From assembly GCF_963931595.1 (NCBI RefSeq), contig NZ_OZ007030.1, forward strand, positions 984,481 to 1,048,480: a stretch of 64,000 bases of DNA, in the 5' to 3' direction. Below are positions 34,955-45,014 of this stretch, one piece after another. A program made the translations under genes and the position numbers. Numbering within the stretch: the stretch's first letter is position 1; every line of letters begins with the position of its first letter. The notes beneath the pieces were generated by a model. The model saw only the letters and a program-made list of their open reading frames with translations, was not told where the DNA came from and made no database searches. This stretch comes from an uncultured Subdoligranulum sp. Lineage in GTDB: Bacteria > Bacillota > Clostridia > Oscillospirales > Ruminococcaceae.

Positions 34955-36037
34955 ATGGATCAGAATTTTTCCCTGATGGCGCAATCCCGCGCCAATTATT
35001 ACACGGCCGGCAGCCCGGTTCAGTTTGTTCGTGTGGAACTGCTGAAGGGGGATGTCACCGGTGAAGTTGCGGTATGTCTCACTTTCAAGAACGTCGGCAC
35101 CGAGCCGCTGACCGGTCTGGTGGTTCATTTCAAATGCAAGGATGCCGCCGGCCAGGTGCTGTGCGAAGATGACTTTTACTACGAGCAGCTGGATGCCCAG
35201 CCGGGTGATGTTTTTGGCAGTGACGATGCTGTCTATGTCAGTGATACGCCGGTCTCCAGCGTGGAAGTGGAACAGGATCGTGCGTTCCTGAACGGACGCG
35301 GCGTGGACCTGCGCAACTACAAGCGTGTCCGTCTGCAGATGCCCCGTGTCCTGCCGGCATCCATCGCCAAAACGCTACAGCAGCGCACGGGCAACAGCAT
35401 GCTGACCTGTGTCCCCCAGGATACGGAGTACGGCTGGTTCTGCGCCTGTGGTGCGTTCCATCCCAATGAGGAAAACTGCACCTATTGTTCGGAGTGCGGC
35501 GGTGACCGTGCCGGTATCAAGGCAACGCTGACCGCGATCCTGGAGGAGGCGCGCCGTGCTGCGGAGCGTCAGCAGCAGGAGATCAACTCGGTGGCAAATA
35601 ACGTCGCACCGCAGCCTCAGCGTGCACCGGCCAGCAATCCCGCAGCCACAGCGGCGGCAGCCCAGGCTGCCATCGACCAGGCTGACGACGATTATGCCGA
35701 GGATGCCACCGCTACCTATGATCCGAAAGAATACGACGATCAGGACAATGCGGATATGGAGCGGGTCCGTCGTTATGCGCCCAAAGGTCATCTCTTTGAC
35801 GATGAGGAAGATGACGACGAGGGTACGCAGATGTATGATACCGACGAACTAGATTACGACGATGAGGAGGACGAGGAGCCTCGCCGTAAAAAGCGCGGCC
35901 GTTATGCCGACGATGATGAGGCCAGTGAGGACGATGTGATGGCAGAACGGATCATCCATTGGGCTCCCCCCATCACGGCCATCGTCTGTGCGTTGATTAT
36001 TGCCGTGTCTCTGGTGTATCATTTCGTCATTGCGTAA
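34955..36037 (+). CDS. acidic zinc-ribbon protein with C-terminal membrane anchor, unknown function
   Basis: I do not recognise a characterised family for this 360-residue protein. It has an N-terminal beta-rich domain (about 15-135, with VCLTFKNVGTEPLTGLVVHF like an immunoglobulin-type fold), a zinc ribbon WFCACGAFHP...CTYCSECGG (C163, C165, C175, C178, C181), a Gln/Ala-rich helix (about 188-245), a very acidic region with many Asp, Glu and Tyr (245-330, interrupted by RRKKRGR), and one membrane helix at the C-terminus (about 337-358). The topology suggests a tail-anchored protein facing the cytoplasm. It follows ftsH by 17 bp and ends the operon. A role with FtsH is only a guess. Confidence 0.85.
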   Translation: MDQNFSLMAQSRANYYTAGSPVQFVRVELLKGDVTGEVAVCLTFKNVGTEPLTGLVVHFKCKDAAGQVLCEDDFYYEQLDAQPGDVFGSDDAVYVSDTPVSSVEVEQDRAFLNGRGVDLRNYKRVRLQMPRVLPASIAKTLQQRTGNSMLTCVPQDTEYGWFCACGAFHPNEENCTYCSECGGDRAGIKATLTAILEEARRAAERQQQEINSVANNVAPQPQRAPASNPAATAAAAQAAIDQADDDYAEDATATYDPKEYDDQDNADMERVRRYAPKGHLFDDEEDDDEGTQMYDTDELDYDDEEDEEPRRKKRGRYADDDEASEDDVMAERIIHWAPPITAIVCALIIAVSLVYHFVIA

Positions 36038-36070
36038 GGCAAAAAGCCCTTTCGGCACAATTGCAAAAGA

Positions 36071-36105
36071 AAACAGCCGCTGCCATTGGTTGGCAGCGGC
36101 TGTTT
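36071..36105. terminator. bidirectional terminator after the rnj-ftsH operon
   Basis: AAACAGCCGCTGCC (36071-36084) pairs with GGCAGCGGCTGTTT (36092-36105), loop of 7. It lies between convergent genes. Confidence 0.88.
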
Positions 36106-36106
36106 G

Positions 36107-37069
36107 TTATGCTTGGGACAAGCGGTCAAACAGTTTTACAATTTCGGGATGCTCCAGTTTGATGACCCGACCGGACAGATAGTGCAGGCTGTTCTCCGGC
36201 GGAATCCGCCCGAACGTCAGACGCTGGGCGCACAGCGCCTGGGTTTTCAGTCCGGTACGCTCATTCATCTTCCGGTTTCCGTATTTGATGTCCCCCAGGA
36301 CGGGATGACCCAAGTAGGAAAGATGGGCGCGAATCTGATGTGTACGTCCGGTAATCAGACCGATCCGGCACAGGGCAAAAGGCCCGGACTGACGGATGAC
36401 GGTCACTTCGGTGATGATCTGTTTGTAGCCTTCCGATTCCCGGGCGTGTATGCGGACCTTGTTGTTTTTCTCACTGTGCTGTAGCCAGGCAACATGACGG
36501 CCGATGGGAGGGGCGCCCACGGTGATGGTAAGGTATTCCTTTTTCATCAGATCGGTCCGGATGATCTCGTTCAGATCCCGCAGCGCCGGGTAGGATTTTG
36601 CGGCAAGAACCAGACCTTCGGTGCCGCGGTCCAGCCGGTTACACAAGGCGGGCGCAAAGCGCTGTTCCGCATGGGGATCATATTCACCCTTTGCCTCCAG
36701 ATAGGCGGCAAAGGCATCCACCAGATTGGAATCCCCTGTGCGGTCACTGTGGCAGAGCAGATGGGCGGGCTTATAAAGTACGGCAAAATTTTGGTCCTCA
36801 TATATGATCGTGACAGGGGGCTGGCGCCGCGGCGGTTTCGGTTTGGCGCCGACGGGATGGGCCGGGAAAAACTCATCGTTGATGTACATTTCCACAAGAT
36901 CACCGGCAGAAAGCCGGGTATCCGGTTCGGCACGTTTCCCATTGACCTTGATGCGCTTGTTGCGGAAGGCTTTATACATCATGCTGCGCGGCAACTGATG
37001 CGTAACACTTTCCACAAAACGGCTCAGGCGGACACCGTTTTCGTTGGGGCCGGCGGTAAAACTTTTCAT
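36107..37069 (-). CDS. RluA-family pseudouridine synthase
   Basis: The 320-residue enzyme converts uridine to pseudouridine in rRNA or tRNA. It has an N-terminal S4-like RNA-binding part (RSMMYKAFRNKRIKVNGKRA), then the catalytic domain with ALCNRLDRGTEGLVLAAKS (catalytic D147) and TGRTHQIRAHLSYLGHPVLGD. This is distinct from the RluD-like copy at 57.6 kb; its form resembles RluC-type enzymes of Firmicutes, target unknown. Start chosen at the ATG after GCGAGG; the longer frame overlaps radC. It diverges from radC. Confidence 0.9.
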   Translation of the reverse strand: MKSFTAGPNENGVRLSRFVESVTHQLPRSMMYKAFRNKRIKVNGKRAEPDTRLSAGDLVEMYINDEFFPAHPVGAKPKPPRRQPPVTIIYEDQNFAVLYKPAHLLCHSDRTGDSNLVDAFAAYLEAKGEYDPHAEQRFAPALCNRLDRGTEGLVLAAKSYPALRDLNEIIRTDLMKKEYLTITVGAPPIGRHVAWLQHSEKNNKVRIHARESEGYKQIITEVTVIRQSGPFALCRIGLITGRTHQIRAHLSYLGHPVLGDIKYGNRKMNERTGLKTQALCAQRLTFGRIPPENSLHYLSGRVIKLEHPEIVKLFDRLSQA

Positions 37070-37096
37070 ACGATCCTCGCTTGCTGAATTCCTACT

Positions 37097-37124
37097 TTGC
37101 AAAATGTTTTCTACAGTATATAAT
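37097..37124 (+). promoter_or_regulatory. promoter of radC
   Basis: TTGCAA (37097-37102), 16 bp, TATAAT (37119-37124), 44 bp before the radC start. Its -10 overlaps the -10 of the opposing promoter. Confidence 0.7.
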
Positions 37125-37143
37125 AAAATGGAGAAAAGGTAAA
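37115..37143 (-). promoter_or_regulatory. promoter of the RluA-type gene
   Basis: On the reverse strand, TTTACC (37143-37138), 17 bp, TATACT (37120-37115), about 45 bp before the start codon. Confidence 0.65.
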
Positions 37144-37168
37144 GGGAACGCCAGAAGGATGTGAAAGC

Positions 37169-37903
37169 ATGGACCAAAACAAAGAACGTCCGTTGCATGA
37201 GAACCATCGGGCCCGGATGAAGGCCCGGGTGGAGCGGGACGGACTGGAGAGTTTGGCCGAACATGAGGCACTGGAATATCTGCTGTTTCTGGCGATACCG
37301 CGGAAAGATACCAATGAATTGGCTCACCGGCTGATTCAGCATTTTGGCGATTTCTGTAAAGTGATGGAAGCTTCTCCTGAAGAACTGAAACAGGTTCCGG
37401 GCATCGGAGAGAAAAGCGCACGGCTCATTTCCACCGTGACGGCATTCGGTCGGTATTATGCCCTGAAAAAGAGAAAGCACCGGGTGACACTCAACCATAC
37501 GGATGCCGCGGTGGAATATGTGAAGCCGCTGTTTCTGGGACTTCAGAATGAACTTCTGTATCTGATTTTGCTGGATGACAAATGCTACCCGGTCCGTGAC
37601 CTGCGCATTGCGGAAGGCGTACCCAATCGCGTGCACATCGATACGCGCAAACTTCTGCGGGATGTGGCGCGAACGGATGCCACTTGCGGTATCCTGGCCC
37701 ACAATCACCCCACTGGTTTGCCGGTGCCCAGTGAGGCGGATGTGATTGCCACCATGGGGATCATGAGGGCATTGCAACCGCTGGGAGTCAGTGTGATTGA
37801 TCATATTATTGTGGCGGGGGAGGATGCCTGTTCCATGCGGGCACGTGGATGTCTGCCGGAATATCGCGGAGACGGCGACATTCTGAACGCTGCCAGCAAA
37901 TGA
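37169..37903 (+). CDS. radC: RadC/MPN-domain protein
   Basis: The 244-residue protein has the RadC layout: an N-terminal helix-hairpin-helix region (VPGIGEKSARLI) and a C-terminal JAB/MPN metalloprotease-like domain with GILAHNHPTGLPVPSEAD, where both histidines, Ser and Asp for zinc binding are kept. Its precise cell role is unsettled despite the historical DNA-repair name. It is monocistronic: own promoter upstream and hairpin downstream. Confidence 0.93.
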   Translation: MDQNKERPLHENHRARMKARVERDGLESLAEHEALEYLLFLAIPRKDTNELAHRLIQHFGDFCKVMEASPEELKQVPGIGEKSARLISTVTAFGRYYALKKRKHRVTLNHTDAAVEYVKPLFLGLQNELLYLILLDDKCYPVRDLRIAEGVPNRVHIDTRKLLRDVARTDATCGILAHNHPTGLPVPSEADVIATMGIMRALQPLGVSVIDHIIVAGEDACSMRARGCLPEYRGDGDILNAASK

Positions 37904-37914
37904 TAGTTTACATG

Positions 37915-37947
37915 CCCTGCCGTCATCTGGCGGCGGGGTGCATTTTT
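37915..37947 (+). terminator. terminator of radC
   Basis: CCCTGCCGTC (37915-37924) pairs with GGCGGCGGGG (37929-37938) with two G-T pairs and loop ATCT, followed by TGCATTTTT. Confidence 0.7.
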
Positions 37948-37981
37948 AGCCGAAAGCTACACAAAATGTGAGCGATGGGAC

Positions 37982-38010
37982 TTTACTTATAAAATGCCCT
38001 ATGCTATAAT
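37982..38010 (+). promoter_or_regulatory. promoter of uvrB-uvrA
   Basis: TTTACT (37982-37987), 17 bp, TATAAT (38005-38010). Just downstream AACAA-AACG-TTGTT (38019-38032) forms a small inverted repeat that could be an operator. It does not match the Gram-positive LexA box. Confidence 0.7.
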
Positions 38011-38051
38011 CTGCATACAACAAAACGTTGTTAACGTAAGCGAGGTTTGTC

Positions 38052-40091
38052 ATGGAGGAAGTTTTCCATCTGAAAGCACCGTTTCAGCCCACCGGCGATC
38101 AGCCGCAGGCAATCGAGGCCTTGGTGCAGGGGATTGAAGAAGGCGATGATGCACAGACGCTGCTGGGCGTGACCGGTTCCGGCAAGACCTTTACCATGGC
38201 CAATATCATTGCCCGCTGCAACCGTCCGACACTGATTCTGGAACCCAACAAAACCCTGGCAAGTCAGATCTGCACGGAGATGCGCAGCTTTTTCCCGGAT
38301 GATGCGGTGGAATATTTTGTCTCCTACTACGATTACTATCAGCCGGAAGCCTACATCCCTTCTACGGATACCTACATTGAAAAGGACAGCGCTATCAATG
38401 ACGAGATTGACCGTCTGCGCCATTCCGCCACGGCTGCCTTGTCGGAACAGCGCAACGTCATCATTGTGGCCAGCGTTTCATGCATCTATTCCCTGGGCGA
38501 CCCCATCGATTACCGCAGCATGGTGATCAGCCTGCGGCCCGGGATGCAGATGGAGCGGGATGAACTGTGCAGCCGGCTCGTCAAATTGCAGTATGAGCGC
38601 AACGATATGAATTTTATCCGCAACAAGTTCCGTGTAAAAGGGGACACGGTGGATATTCATCTGGCCTACAACGACGAGTTTGCCATCCGGGTGGAATTCT
38701 TCGGCGACGAAGTGGACCGCATTATTGAGTTTGATCCCCTGACAGGGCAGCATAAAAATGTGGTACGCCATGTGGCCATTTTCCCGGCAAGCCATTATAT
38801 CGTCGGCCCCGAAAAGATGAAAGAGGGGCTGGCCAAAATCGCTGTGGAGATGGAGGAACAGGTCAAGAAGTTTACGGCAGAGGGAAAATTGCTGGAAGCC
38901 CAGCGCATCCAGCAGCGGACCAGCTACGATATGGAAATGTTGCAGGAAGTGGGCATGTGCAAGGGAATCGAAAACTATTCCGCGGTGCTTTCCGGCCGTG
39001 CGCCGGGGTCCACGCCCACCACATTGCTGGACTATTTCCCTGATGATTTCCTTCTGATGGTGGATGAAAGCCATGTCATGCTGCCGCAGATCCGCGGCAT
39101 GTATGGCGGAGATTACAGCCGCAAAAAAACGCTGGTGGAATATGGTTTCCGTCTGCCGTCCGCCTTTGACAACCGTCCTCTCCGCTTTGAGGAGTTTGAA
39201 AAAAAGGTACACCAGAAGATCTTTGTCTCGGCAACGCCGGGAGAGTATGAGCGTGAGCATTCCAGCCGTGTGGCAGAGCAGGTGATCCGGCCGACAGGTC
39301 TGTTGGATCCCCTGATTATGGTGCGCCCGGTGGAGGGGCAGATCGAGGACCTGCTGGGAGAAATCCGGCAGCGCATTGACCGTGGTGAGCGGGCACTGGT
39401 GACCACGCTGACCGTGAAGATGGCGGAGGACCTGACCGATTATCTGGAGGAACACGGCGTAAAGACCAAGTATATGCACCATGAGGTGGATACCTTTGAG
39501 CGGATGGAGATCATCAAGGATCTGCGATTGGGTGCCATCGATGTGATCGTGGGCATCAACCTGCTCCGGGAAGGTCTTGACCTGCCGGAAGTTTCCCTGA
39601 TTGCGATTTTGGATGCCGACAAGGAAGGTTTCCTGCGCAGCGAGACCAGCCTGATCCAGACCATCGGCCGTGCTGCGCGCAATGCAAACGGCGTGGTGCT
39701 TATGTATGCCGATGAGGTTACACCCAGCATGGAACGCGCCATCATGGAGACGGAGCGCCGCCGCGCCATTCAGGATGCCTACAACCAGGAACATGGCATT
39801 ACCCCCAAGACCATCGTCAAGGCCATTGGAGACGGGCTGGAAATCAGCATGAGCGAGGAAAACAAGCGGATGCGTCAGCACCGCATGAGCCGTGCCGAAC
39901 GCCAGCAGACGATCGAGCGGTTGACCAAGGAAATGAAAGAGGCAGCCCGGCTGCTGCAGTTTGAACTGGCTGCCCAACTCCGCGATGAGATCGCACGGCT
40001 GCAGCGGGGGGAAGACCCCACCGCAGCGGACGCCAGTGAGCGGAAAGCGACCGCCAAGATACGCAAGGGCAGGAGGAAATATAAAAATTGA
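38052..40091 (+). CDS. uvrB: excinuclease ABC subunit B
   Basis: UvrB checks damage delivered by UvrA and recruits UvrC. The 679-residue protein shows Walker [15 protein letters not shown] (about 34-47), the beta-hairpin region [20 protein letters not shown], helicase motifs ([43 protein letters not shown]) and a C-terminal UVR motif ([20 protein letters not shown]). It overlaps uvrA by a few bases, so the two subunits are translationally coupled. Confidence 0.98.
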   Translation: MEEVFHLKAPFQPTGDQPQAIEALVQGIEEGDDAQTLLGVTGSGKTFTMANIIARCNRPTLILEPNKTLASQICTEMRSFFPDDAVEYFVSYYDYYQPEAYIPSTDTYIEKDSAINDEIDRLRHSATAALSEQRNVIIVASVSCIYSLGDPIDYRSMVISLRPGMQMERDELCSRLVKLQYERNDMNFIRNKFRVKGDTVDIHLAYNDEFAIRVEFFGDEVDRIIEFDPLTGQHKNVVRHVAIFPASHYIVGPEKMKEGLAKIAVEMEEQVKKFTAEGKLLEAQRIQQRTSYDMEMLQEVGMCKGIENYSAVLSGRAPGSTPTTLLDYFPDDFLLMVDESHVMLPQIRGMYGGDYSRKKTLVEYGFRLPSAFDNRPLRFEEFEKKVHQKIFVSATPGEYEREHSSRVAEQVIRPTGLLDPLIMVRPVEGQIEDLLGEIRQRIDRGERALVTTLTVKMAEDLTDYLEEHGVKTKYMHHEVDTFERMEIIKDLRLGAIDVIVGINLLREGLDLPEVSLIAILDADKEGFLRSETSLIQTIGRAARNANGVVLMYADEVTPSMERAIMETERRRAIQDAYNQEHGITPKTIVKAIGDGLEISMSEENKRMRQHRMSRAERQQTIERLTKEMKEAARLLQFELAAQLRDEIARLQRGEDPTAADASERKATAKIRKGRRKYKN

Positions 40092-42988
40092 GTACTGCAC
40101 CGAAAGAAACCAAGCGGAAATCCAAGATTCAAATTGACCCCAACAACCGCATTGTCATCAAGGGCGCCCGGGAGCACAATCTGAAGAATGTGAGCCTGGA
40201 ACTGCCGCGCAACAAGCTGATCGTCATGACGGGGCTGTCGGGATCCGGCAAGTCCAGCCTGGCCTTTGATACGATTTTTGCGGACGGACAGCGCCGGTAT
40301 ATGGAGAGTCTCTCCAGCTACGCCCGGCAGTTCCTGGGACAGATGGAAAAACCGGATGTGGATGAGATCACGGGACTTTCCCCGGCCATCTCCATTGATC
40401 AGAAAACCACCAGCCACAACCCGCGTTCCACCGTGGGCACCGTTACCGAAATCTATGACTACCTGCGTCTGATGTACGCGCGGATCGGTGTGCCGCATTG
40501 CCCGATCTGCGGTCGGGAGATTACCCAGCAGTCCATTGACGAGATGGTGGACGAGGTGATGAAGCTGCCGGAACGTACCCGGTTCCAGGTACTGGCGCCA
40601 GTGGTCCGGGGGCGCAAGGGCACCCAGGCCAAGGAACTGGATGCGGCACGCCGCGCCGGTTTTGCCCGTGTCCGGATCGACGGGAACATGTATGATCTCA
40701 GCGAGGAGATCAGTCTGGAAAAGAATATCAAGCATACCGTGGAGATCGTGGTGGACCGCCTTGTCATCAATGATACGGTGCGCGGACGGCTGGCGGATTC
40801 TATCGAGACGGCTCTGGCCCAGACCGGCGGTCTGGTTCTGGTGGATGTGATCGGCGGCGAGCCCATGATGTTCAGCCAGAGCTATGCCTGCCCGGAGCAC
40901 GGCGTTTCGGTGGAGGAACTGACGCCCCGGATGTTCAGCTTCAACAACCCCTTCGGCGCCTGCGAAAAGTGCACGGGCCTCGGCACTTTCATGAAGGTGG
41001 ACCCCGCCCGTGTTATCCCGGATAAGCGCAAATCCATCCGGGAAAGCGCCATCAAAGCCAGTGGCTGGTACTATGCGGAGGGTTCCATCTCCGAGATGAC
41101 CTATCGGGCCCTTGGCAAGCGGTACGGCTTTACACTGGATACACCCATCAAGGACTTCAGCAAGGAAGCCCTGCATGCGCTGCTGTACGGTACCGGCGAG
41201 GAGCGCATCGAGATGCAGCGGGAGAGCATGTTCGGTTCGGGCACCTATTACAACCAGTTTGAGGGCATCATTCCCAATCTGGAGCGGCGCTTCCGGGAGA
41301 CGAGCAGCGAGTGGGTCAAGGAAGAAATTGCCCTGGTGATGTCCAGTGAGGAATGCCCCGCCTGCCATGGCCGCCGCCTGAAGCCCACGAGCCTGGCGGT
41401 GACGGTGGGCGGCATCAACATCGCGGATTTCTGTGATAAGAGCGTCAGTGAGGAACTGGAGTTCATCCGAAATGCCAAGGTCAGCGAACGGGATGAGATG
41501 ATCGGTGCCCCCATTTTCAAGGAAGTCAAGGAACGTCTGGGTTTCCTGGAAAGTGTGGGCCTGGGCTATCTGACCCTGTCCCGGGGCGCTGCCTCCCTTT
41601 CGGGCGGCGAAAGCCAGCGCATTCGTCTTGCCACACAGATTGGCAGTGCGCTAACGGGCGTGTTGTATGTGCTGGATGAGCCCAGCATCGGTTTGCACCA
41701 GCGCGACAACGACAAGCTGATCGCCACGATGAAACGCCTGCGCGATCTGGGCAATACCCTGATCGTGGTGGAGCATGATGAAGACACCATGCGGCAGGCG
41801 GACTACATTGTGGATGTGGGACCGGGTGCCGGTGTCCACGGCGGTGAGATCGTGGCAGCGGGCAGTGTGGCCGATATCTGCAAGGTGAAGCGGAGCATTA
41901 CCGGCGCCTATCTTTCGGGGCGCAAGTACGTGGAAGTGCCGGAAACCCGTCGGGAGGGGAACGGCAAGTACCTCCGGGTAGTCAAAGCCCATGAGAATAA
42001 CCTGCAGAATATCACGGTAGACTTCCCGCTGGGGAAAATGATCTGCGTGACCGGTGTATCCGGCTCCGGCAAATCCACACTGGTGAATGAGATCCTCTAC
42101 AAGACGCTGGCGGCAGCCCTGAACGGTGCCCGCAGCCGTCCCGGACAGTGCGAGGAAGTGCAGGGCATGGAATGGGTGGACAAGGTCATCGGTATTGATC
42201 AGTCGCCCATCGGGCGCACACCGCGCTCCAACCCCGCCACCTATACCGGCGTGTTTGGAGATATCCGCGCGCTGTTTGCCAGCACGCAGGATGCCAAGAT
42301 GCGCGGGTACGGCCCGGGACGGTTCAGCTTCAACGTCAAGGGCGGCCGCTGTGAAGCCTGCGAGGGCGGCGGTATCCTGCAGATCGAGATGCATTTCCTG
42401 CCGGATATCTACGTGCCCTGTGATGTCTGCAAGGGCAAGCGGTACAACCGGGAAACGCTGGAAGTCAAGTACAAGGACAAGAACATCTCCGATGTGCTGG
42501 ATATGACGGTGGAGGAAGCCTGCAACTTCTTCGCCAACATCCCCAAAATCGCCCGCAAGCTGCAGACGCTGCAGGAGGTCGGCCTTGGCTATATTCAGCT
42601 GGGGCAGGCTGCGACAACGCTGTCGGGCGGTGAAGCCCAGCGGGTGAAGCTGGCCAACGAACTGGCACGCCGCGGAACCGGGCAGACCGTGTATATTCTG
42701 GACGAACCCACCACCGGTCTGCATGTGGCCGATGTGCACCGTCTGGTCAAGGTGCTGGACAAACTGGTGGACGCGGGCAATACGGTGATCGTTATTGAGC
42801 ACAATCTGGATGTGATCAAGCGCGCCGACTATATCATTGACTTGGGACCGGAAGGCGGCAGCGGCGGCGGCCGCATTGTGGCAACCGGTACGCCGGAAGA
42901 GGTGGCGGAAAACCCCAACTCCTTCACGGGACAGTATCTGAAACCCATGCTGGAACGGGCCCGGGAACTGCAGAAGAAAACGAAATAA
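40088..42988 (+). CDS. uvrA: excinuclease ABC subunit A
   Basis: UvrA is the damage-sensing ABC-type ATPase of nucleotide excision repair. The 966-residue protein has two ABC cassettes ([31 protein letters not shown]; signatures [14 protein letters not shown] and [15 protein letters not shown]) and zinc-finger cysteines ([21 protein letters not shown]...CDVCKG). It starts with TTG overlapping the uvrB stop (TTGA) with GGAGGA 10 bp upstream. A terminator follows. Confidence 0.98.
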   Translation: MSTAPKETKRKSKIQIDPNNRIVIKGAREHNLKNVSLELPRNKLIVMTGLSGSGKSSLAFDTIFADGQRRYMESLSSYARQFLGQMEKPDVDEITGLSPAISIDQKTTSHNPRSTVGTVTEIYDYLRLMYARIGVPHCPICGREITQQSIDEMVDEVMKLPERTRFQVLAPVVRGRKGTQAKELDAARRAGFARVRIDGNMYDLSEEISLEKNIKHTVEIVVDRLVINDTVRGRLADSIETALAQTGGLVLVDVIGGEPMMFSQSYACPEHGVSVEELTPRMFSFNNPFGACEKCTGLGTFMKVDPARVIPDKRKSIRESAIKASGWYYAEGSISEMTYRALGKRYGFTLDTPIKDFSKEALHALLYGTGEERIEMQRESMFGSGTYYNQFEGIIPNLERRFRETSSEWVKEEIALVMSSEECPACHGRRLKPTSLAVTVGGINIADFCDKSVSEELEFIRNAKVSERDEMIGAPIFKEVKERLGFLESVGLGYLTLSRGAASLSGGESQRIRLATQIGSALTGVLYVLDEPSIGLHQRDNDKLIATMKRLRDLGNTLIVVEHDEDTMRQADYIVDVGPGAGVHGGEIVAAGSVADICKVKRSITGAYLSGRKYVEVPETRREGNGKYLRVVKAHENNLQNITVDFPLGKMICVTGVSGSGKSTLVNEILYKTLAAALNGARSRPGQCEEVQGMEWVDKVIGIDQSPIGRTPRSNPATYTGVFGDIRALFASTQDAKMRGYGPGRFSFNVKGGRCEACEGGGILQIEMHFLPDIYVPCDVCKGKRYNRETLEVKYKDKNISDVLDMTVEEACNFFANIPKIARKLQTLQEVGLGYIQLGQAATTLSGGEAQRVKLANELARRGTGQTVYILDEPTTGLHVADVHRLVKVLDKLVDAGNTVIVIEHNLDVIKRADYIIDLGPEGGSGGGRIVATGTPEEVAENPNSFTGQYLKPMLERARELQKKTK

Positions 42989-42994
42989 GAGGCA

Positions 42995-43025
42995 GGGCGC
43001 CCGCCAGGCGGGCGCCCTTGCTTTT
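42995..43025 (+). terminator. terminator of uvrB-uvrA
   Basis: GGGCGCCCGCC (42995-43005) and GGCGGGCGCCC (43007-43017) form a very G+C-rich stem, then TTGCTTTTT. Confidence 0.85.
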
Positions 43026-43069
43026 TGCAAGGGGACCACAGCATAGCGTGGTGGGAAGAAAAAGCGAAA

Positions 43070-43106
43070 ACAAGCGCTTGTACTTTTGGAAGCAATTTGC
43101 TATACT
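43070..43106 (+). promoter_or_regulatory. promoter of miaB-ymcA-mutSL with overlapping palindrome
   Basis: TTGTAC (43078-43083), 17 bp, TATACT (43101-43106). A perfect 12-bp palindrome ACAAGCGCTTGT (43070-43081) covers the first part of the -35, a position suited to a repressor or activator. Confidence 0.7.
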
Positions 43107-43148
43107 ATTACGGTATATTGGATTTGTGTGCCCTTAAGGAGAATTCTT

Positions 43149-44534
43149 TTGGAAAAACTGACTTATACTCACAACGACGAAGCCGCCCAGGTGCTGGCGG
43201 CTTATTACGAAACACCGCCGCTGGCCTATGTGCGCAGCTATGGCTGCCAGCAGAATGTCAACGACGGTGAAAAGATCCGCGGTGTACTGCAGGATGTGGG
43301 GTTCGGCATCTGCGATACGCTGGAAGATGCCGATCTGATCCTCTTCAATACCTGCGCCGTACGGGAACACGCGGAGCAGCGGGTCTTCGGCAACATCGGT
43401 GCGCTGAAGAAACTCAAGGAGCAGAATCCGCGGCTGATCATCGGTGTATGTGGCTGCATGGCCCAGCAGGCTCATATCGTGGAAAAACTGCGCCAGAGCT
43501 ATCCTTATGTGGATCTTGTCTTTGGTGTGGACGGAATCGACCGTCTGCCGGCCATGCTGGAGGAACGTCTGCGCCGCGGCAAACGCTATCTGGAAAAGCC
43601 GGAACCGCGCAATGCCGTGGTGGAGGATATGCCGATCCGCCGCGATTCCGGCTTCCGCGCCTGGCTGCCCATCATGTACGGGTGCGACAATTTCTGCACC
43701 TATTGTATTGTACCCTATGTACGTGGCCGGGAACGCAGCCGGGAACCGGAGGCCATCCTGGCCGAGTTCCGGGATCTGGTCGCAAAGGGATACAAAGAAA
43801 TTACGCTGCTGGGGCAGAATGTCAACAGCTATGGCAAAGGGCTGGAAAACGCCATCGATTTTGCCGACCTGCTGAATCTGCTCTGCGCCGTACCCGGGGA
43901 CTATCAGATCCGGTTCATGACCAGCCATCCCAAGGATGCCAGCCGCAAACTGATCGACACCATTGCGGCACAGCCCCACCTGTGCAAGCACATTCATCTG
44001 CCGGTTCAGTCCGGCAGCGACCGGCTGCTCCAGCAGATGAACCGGCACTACACGGTGGAGCAGTACCTGGAACTGGTGGACTACGCCCGCAAAAAAATCC
44101 CGGGAGTGACCTTCTCCAGCGACATCATCGTGGGATTCCCCGGGGAAACCGAGGAAGATTTTGAGGCAACACTGGATCTTGTGCGCAAGGTCGGCTATAT
44201 GCAGCTGTTTACCTTCATCTATTCCAAGCGCAACGGGACCCCGGCAGCCAAGATGCCCGATCCCACCACTCATGCGGAGAAGGCTGCCCGCATGGAACGG
44301 TTGCTGCGTACCCAGGATGAGATTGCGTTTTCCGCCATTGCCGCCATGGCCGGACAGACCGTGCGGGTGCTGGTGGAAGCGGCCGGGCGCACGCCCGGAA
44401 CGGTGAACGGCCGTCTGGACAACAATCTGGTGGTGGAATTCCCCGCCGAAGAGACGCTGATCGGCCAGTGGGCGCAGGTGCATCTCACAGGATCCCGCGC
44501 TGCCCTTCTGACCGGCGAACTGGTCAGCGAATAA
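43149..44534 (+). CDS. miaB: tRNA-2-methylthio-N6-dimethylallyladenosine synthase MiaB
   Basis: MiaB adds methylthio to i6A37 of tRNA using radical SAM chemistry. The 461-residue protein has the N-terminal UPF0004 domain cysteines (YGCQQN, NTCAVRE, VCGCMAQ), the radical SAM motif CDNFCTYC (CxxxCxxC), and a C-terminal TRAM domain. Start is TTG, 7 bp after AAGGAG, giving an N-terminus of normal length; the frame to 43086 runs through the promoter region. Its substrate is made by MiaA, encoded in the same operon. Confidence 0.95.
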   Translation: MEKLTYTHNDEAAQVLAAYYETPPLAYVRSYGCQQNVNDGEKIRGVLQDVGFGICDTLEDADLILFNTCAVREHAEQRVFGNIGALKKLKEQNPRLIIGVCGCMAQQAHIVEKLRQSYPYVDLVFGVDGIDRLPAMLEERLRRGKRYLEKPEPRNAVVEDMPIRRDSGFRAWLPIMYGCDNFCTYCIVPYVRGRERSREPEAILAEFRDLVAKGYKEITLLGQNVNSYGKGLENAIDFADLLNLLCAVPGDYQIRFMTSHPKDASRKLIDTIAAQPHLCKHIHLPVQSGSDRLLQQMNRHYTVEQYLELVDYARKKIPGVTFSSDIIVGFPGETEEDFEATLDLVRKVGYMQLFTFIYSKRNGTPAAKMPDPTTHAEKAARMERLLRTQDEIAFSAIAAMAGQTVRVLVEAAGRTPGTVNGRLDNNLVVEFPAEETLIGQWAQVHLTGSRAALLTGELVSE

Positions 44535-44559
44535 ACAACATAATAAAGGAGTTACTAAA

Positions 44560-44967
44560 ATGGATTGCATGGATTTGTTTAAGAAAGCGGCTGCGGCGAT
44601 GCAGACCGATCCCCGTTACCTCGAACTGGACGCGGCGCGCCGTGCCAACGATGCCGACCAGGAACTGCAGGGCATGATCGGGGAGTTCAACCTGGCCCGG
44701 CTGGACCTCAACAACGAGAGCACCAAGGCGGAAACGGATGCCGCCCGGGTGGCGGAACTGAACAAGAAAATCAATGACCTGTATACCCAGATCATGGCCA
44801 GCGAGGGCATGGTCCGCTATACGGCTGCCAAGGCGGAGTGTGAAGCTATGGTCAGCTATATCGACGCCATTATCAACACTGCCATGAATGGCGGAGACCC
44901 CATGACTGTACAGCAGCCCTCCGGAAGCTGCACCGGCAGCTGTGCCACCTGCGGCGGATGCCACTAA
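44560..44967 (+). CDS. YmcA/YlbF-family protein with cysteine-rich C-terminal tail
   Basis: The 135-residue helical protein is of the YlbF/YmcA (RicF/RicA) family, which in B. subtilis forms the Y-complex with YaaT that guides RNase Y and binds Fe-S clusters. The helical part (about 1-112) ends in a flexible tail with C124, C128, C131, C134 (CTGSCATCGGCH). The position after miaB and before mutS matches ymcB-ymcA-cotE-mutS in Bacillus, which favours YmcA/RicA. ATG after AAAGGAG. Fe-S binding by the tail is inference from the family. Confidence 0.85.
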   Translation: MDCMDLFKKAAAAMQTDPRYLELDAARRANDADQELQGMIGEFNLARLDLNNESTKAETDAARVAELNKKINDLYTQIMASEGMVRYTAAKAECEAMVSYIDAIINTAMNGGDPMTVQQPSGSCTGSCATCGGCH

Positions 44968-45014
44968 AAAATACCCAAACCCAGGATTTATAAGAGATAA
45001 CAGGAGTGTGAAAC

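Noticed and set aside
37982..38051. LexA (SOS) operator before uvrB
   Set aside because: No CGAAC-N4-GTTCG or close variant; only an unrelated small inverted repeat is present.
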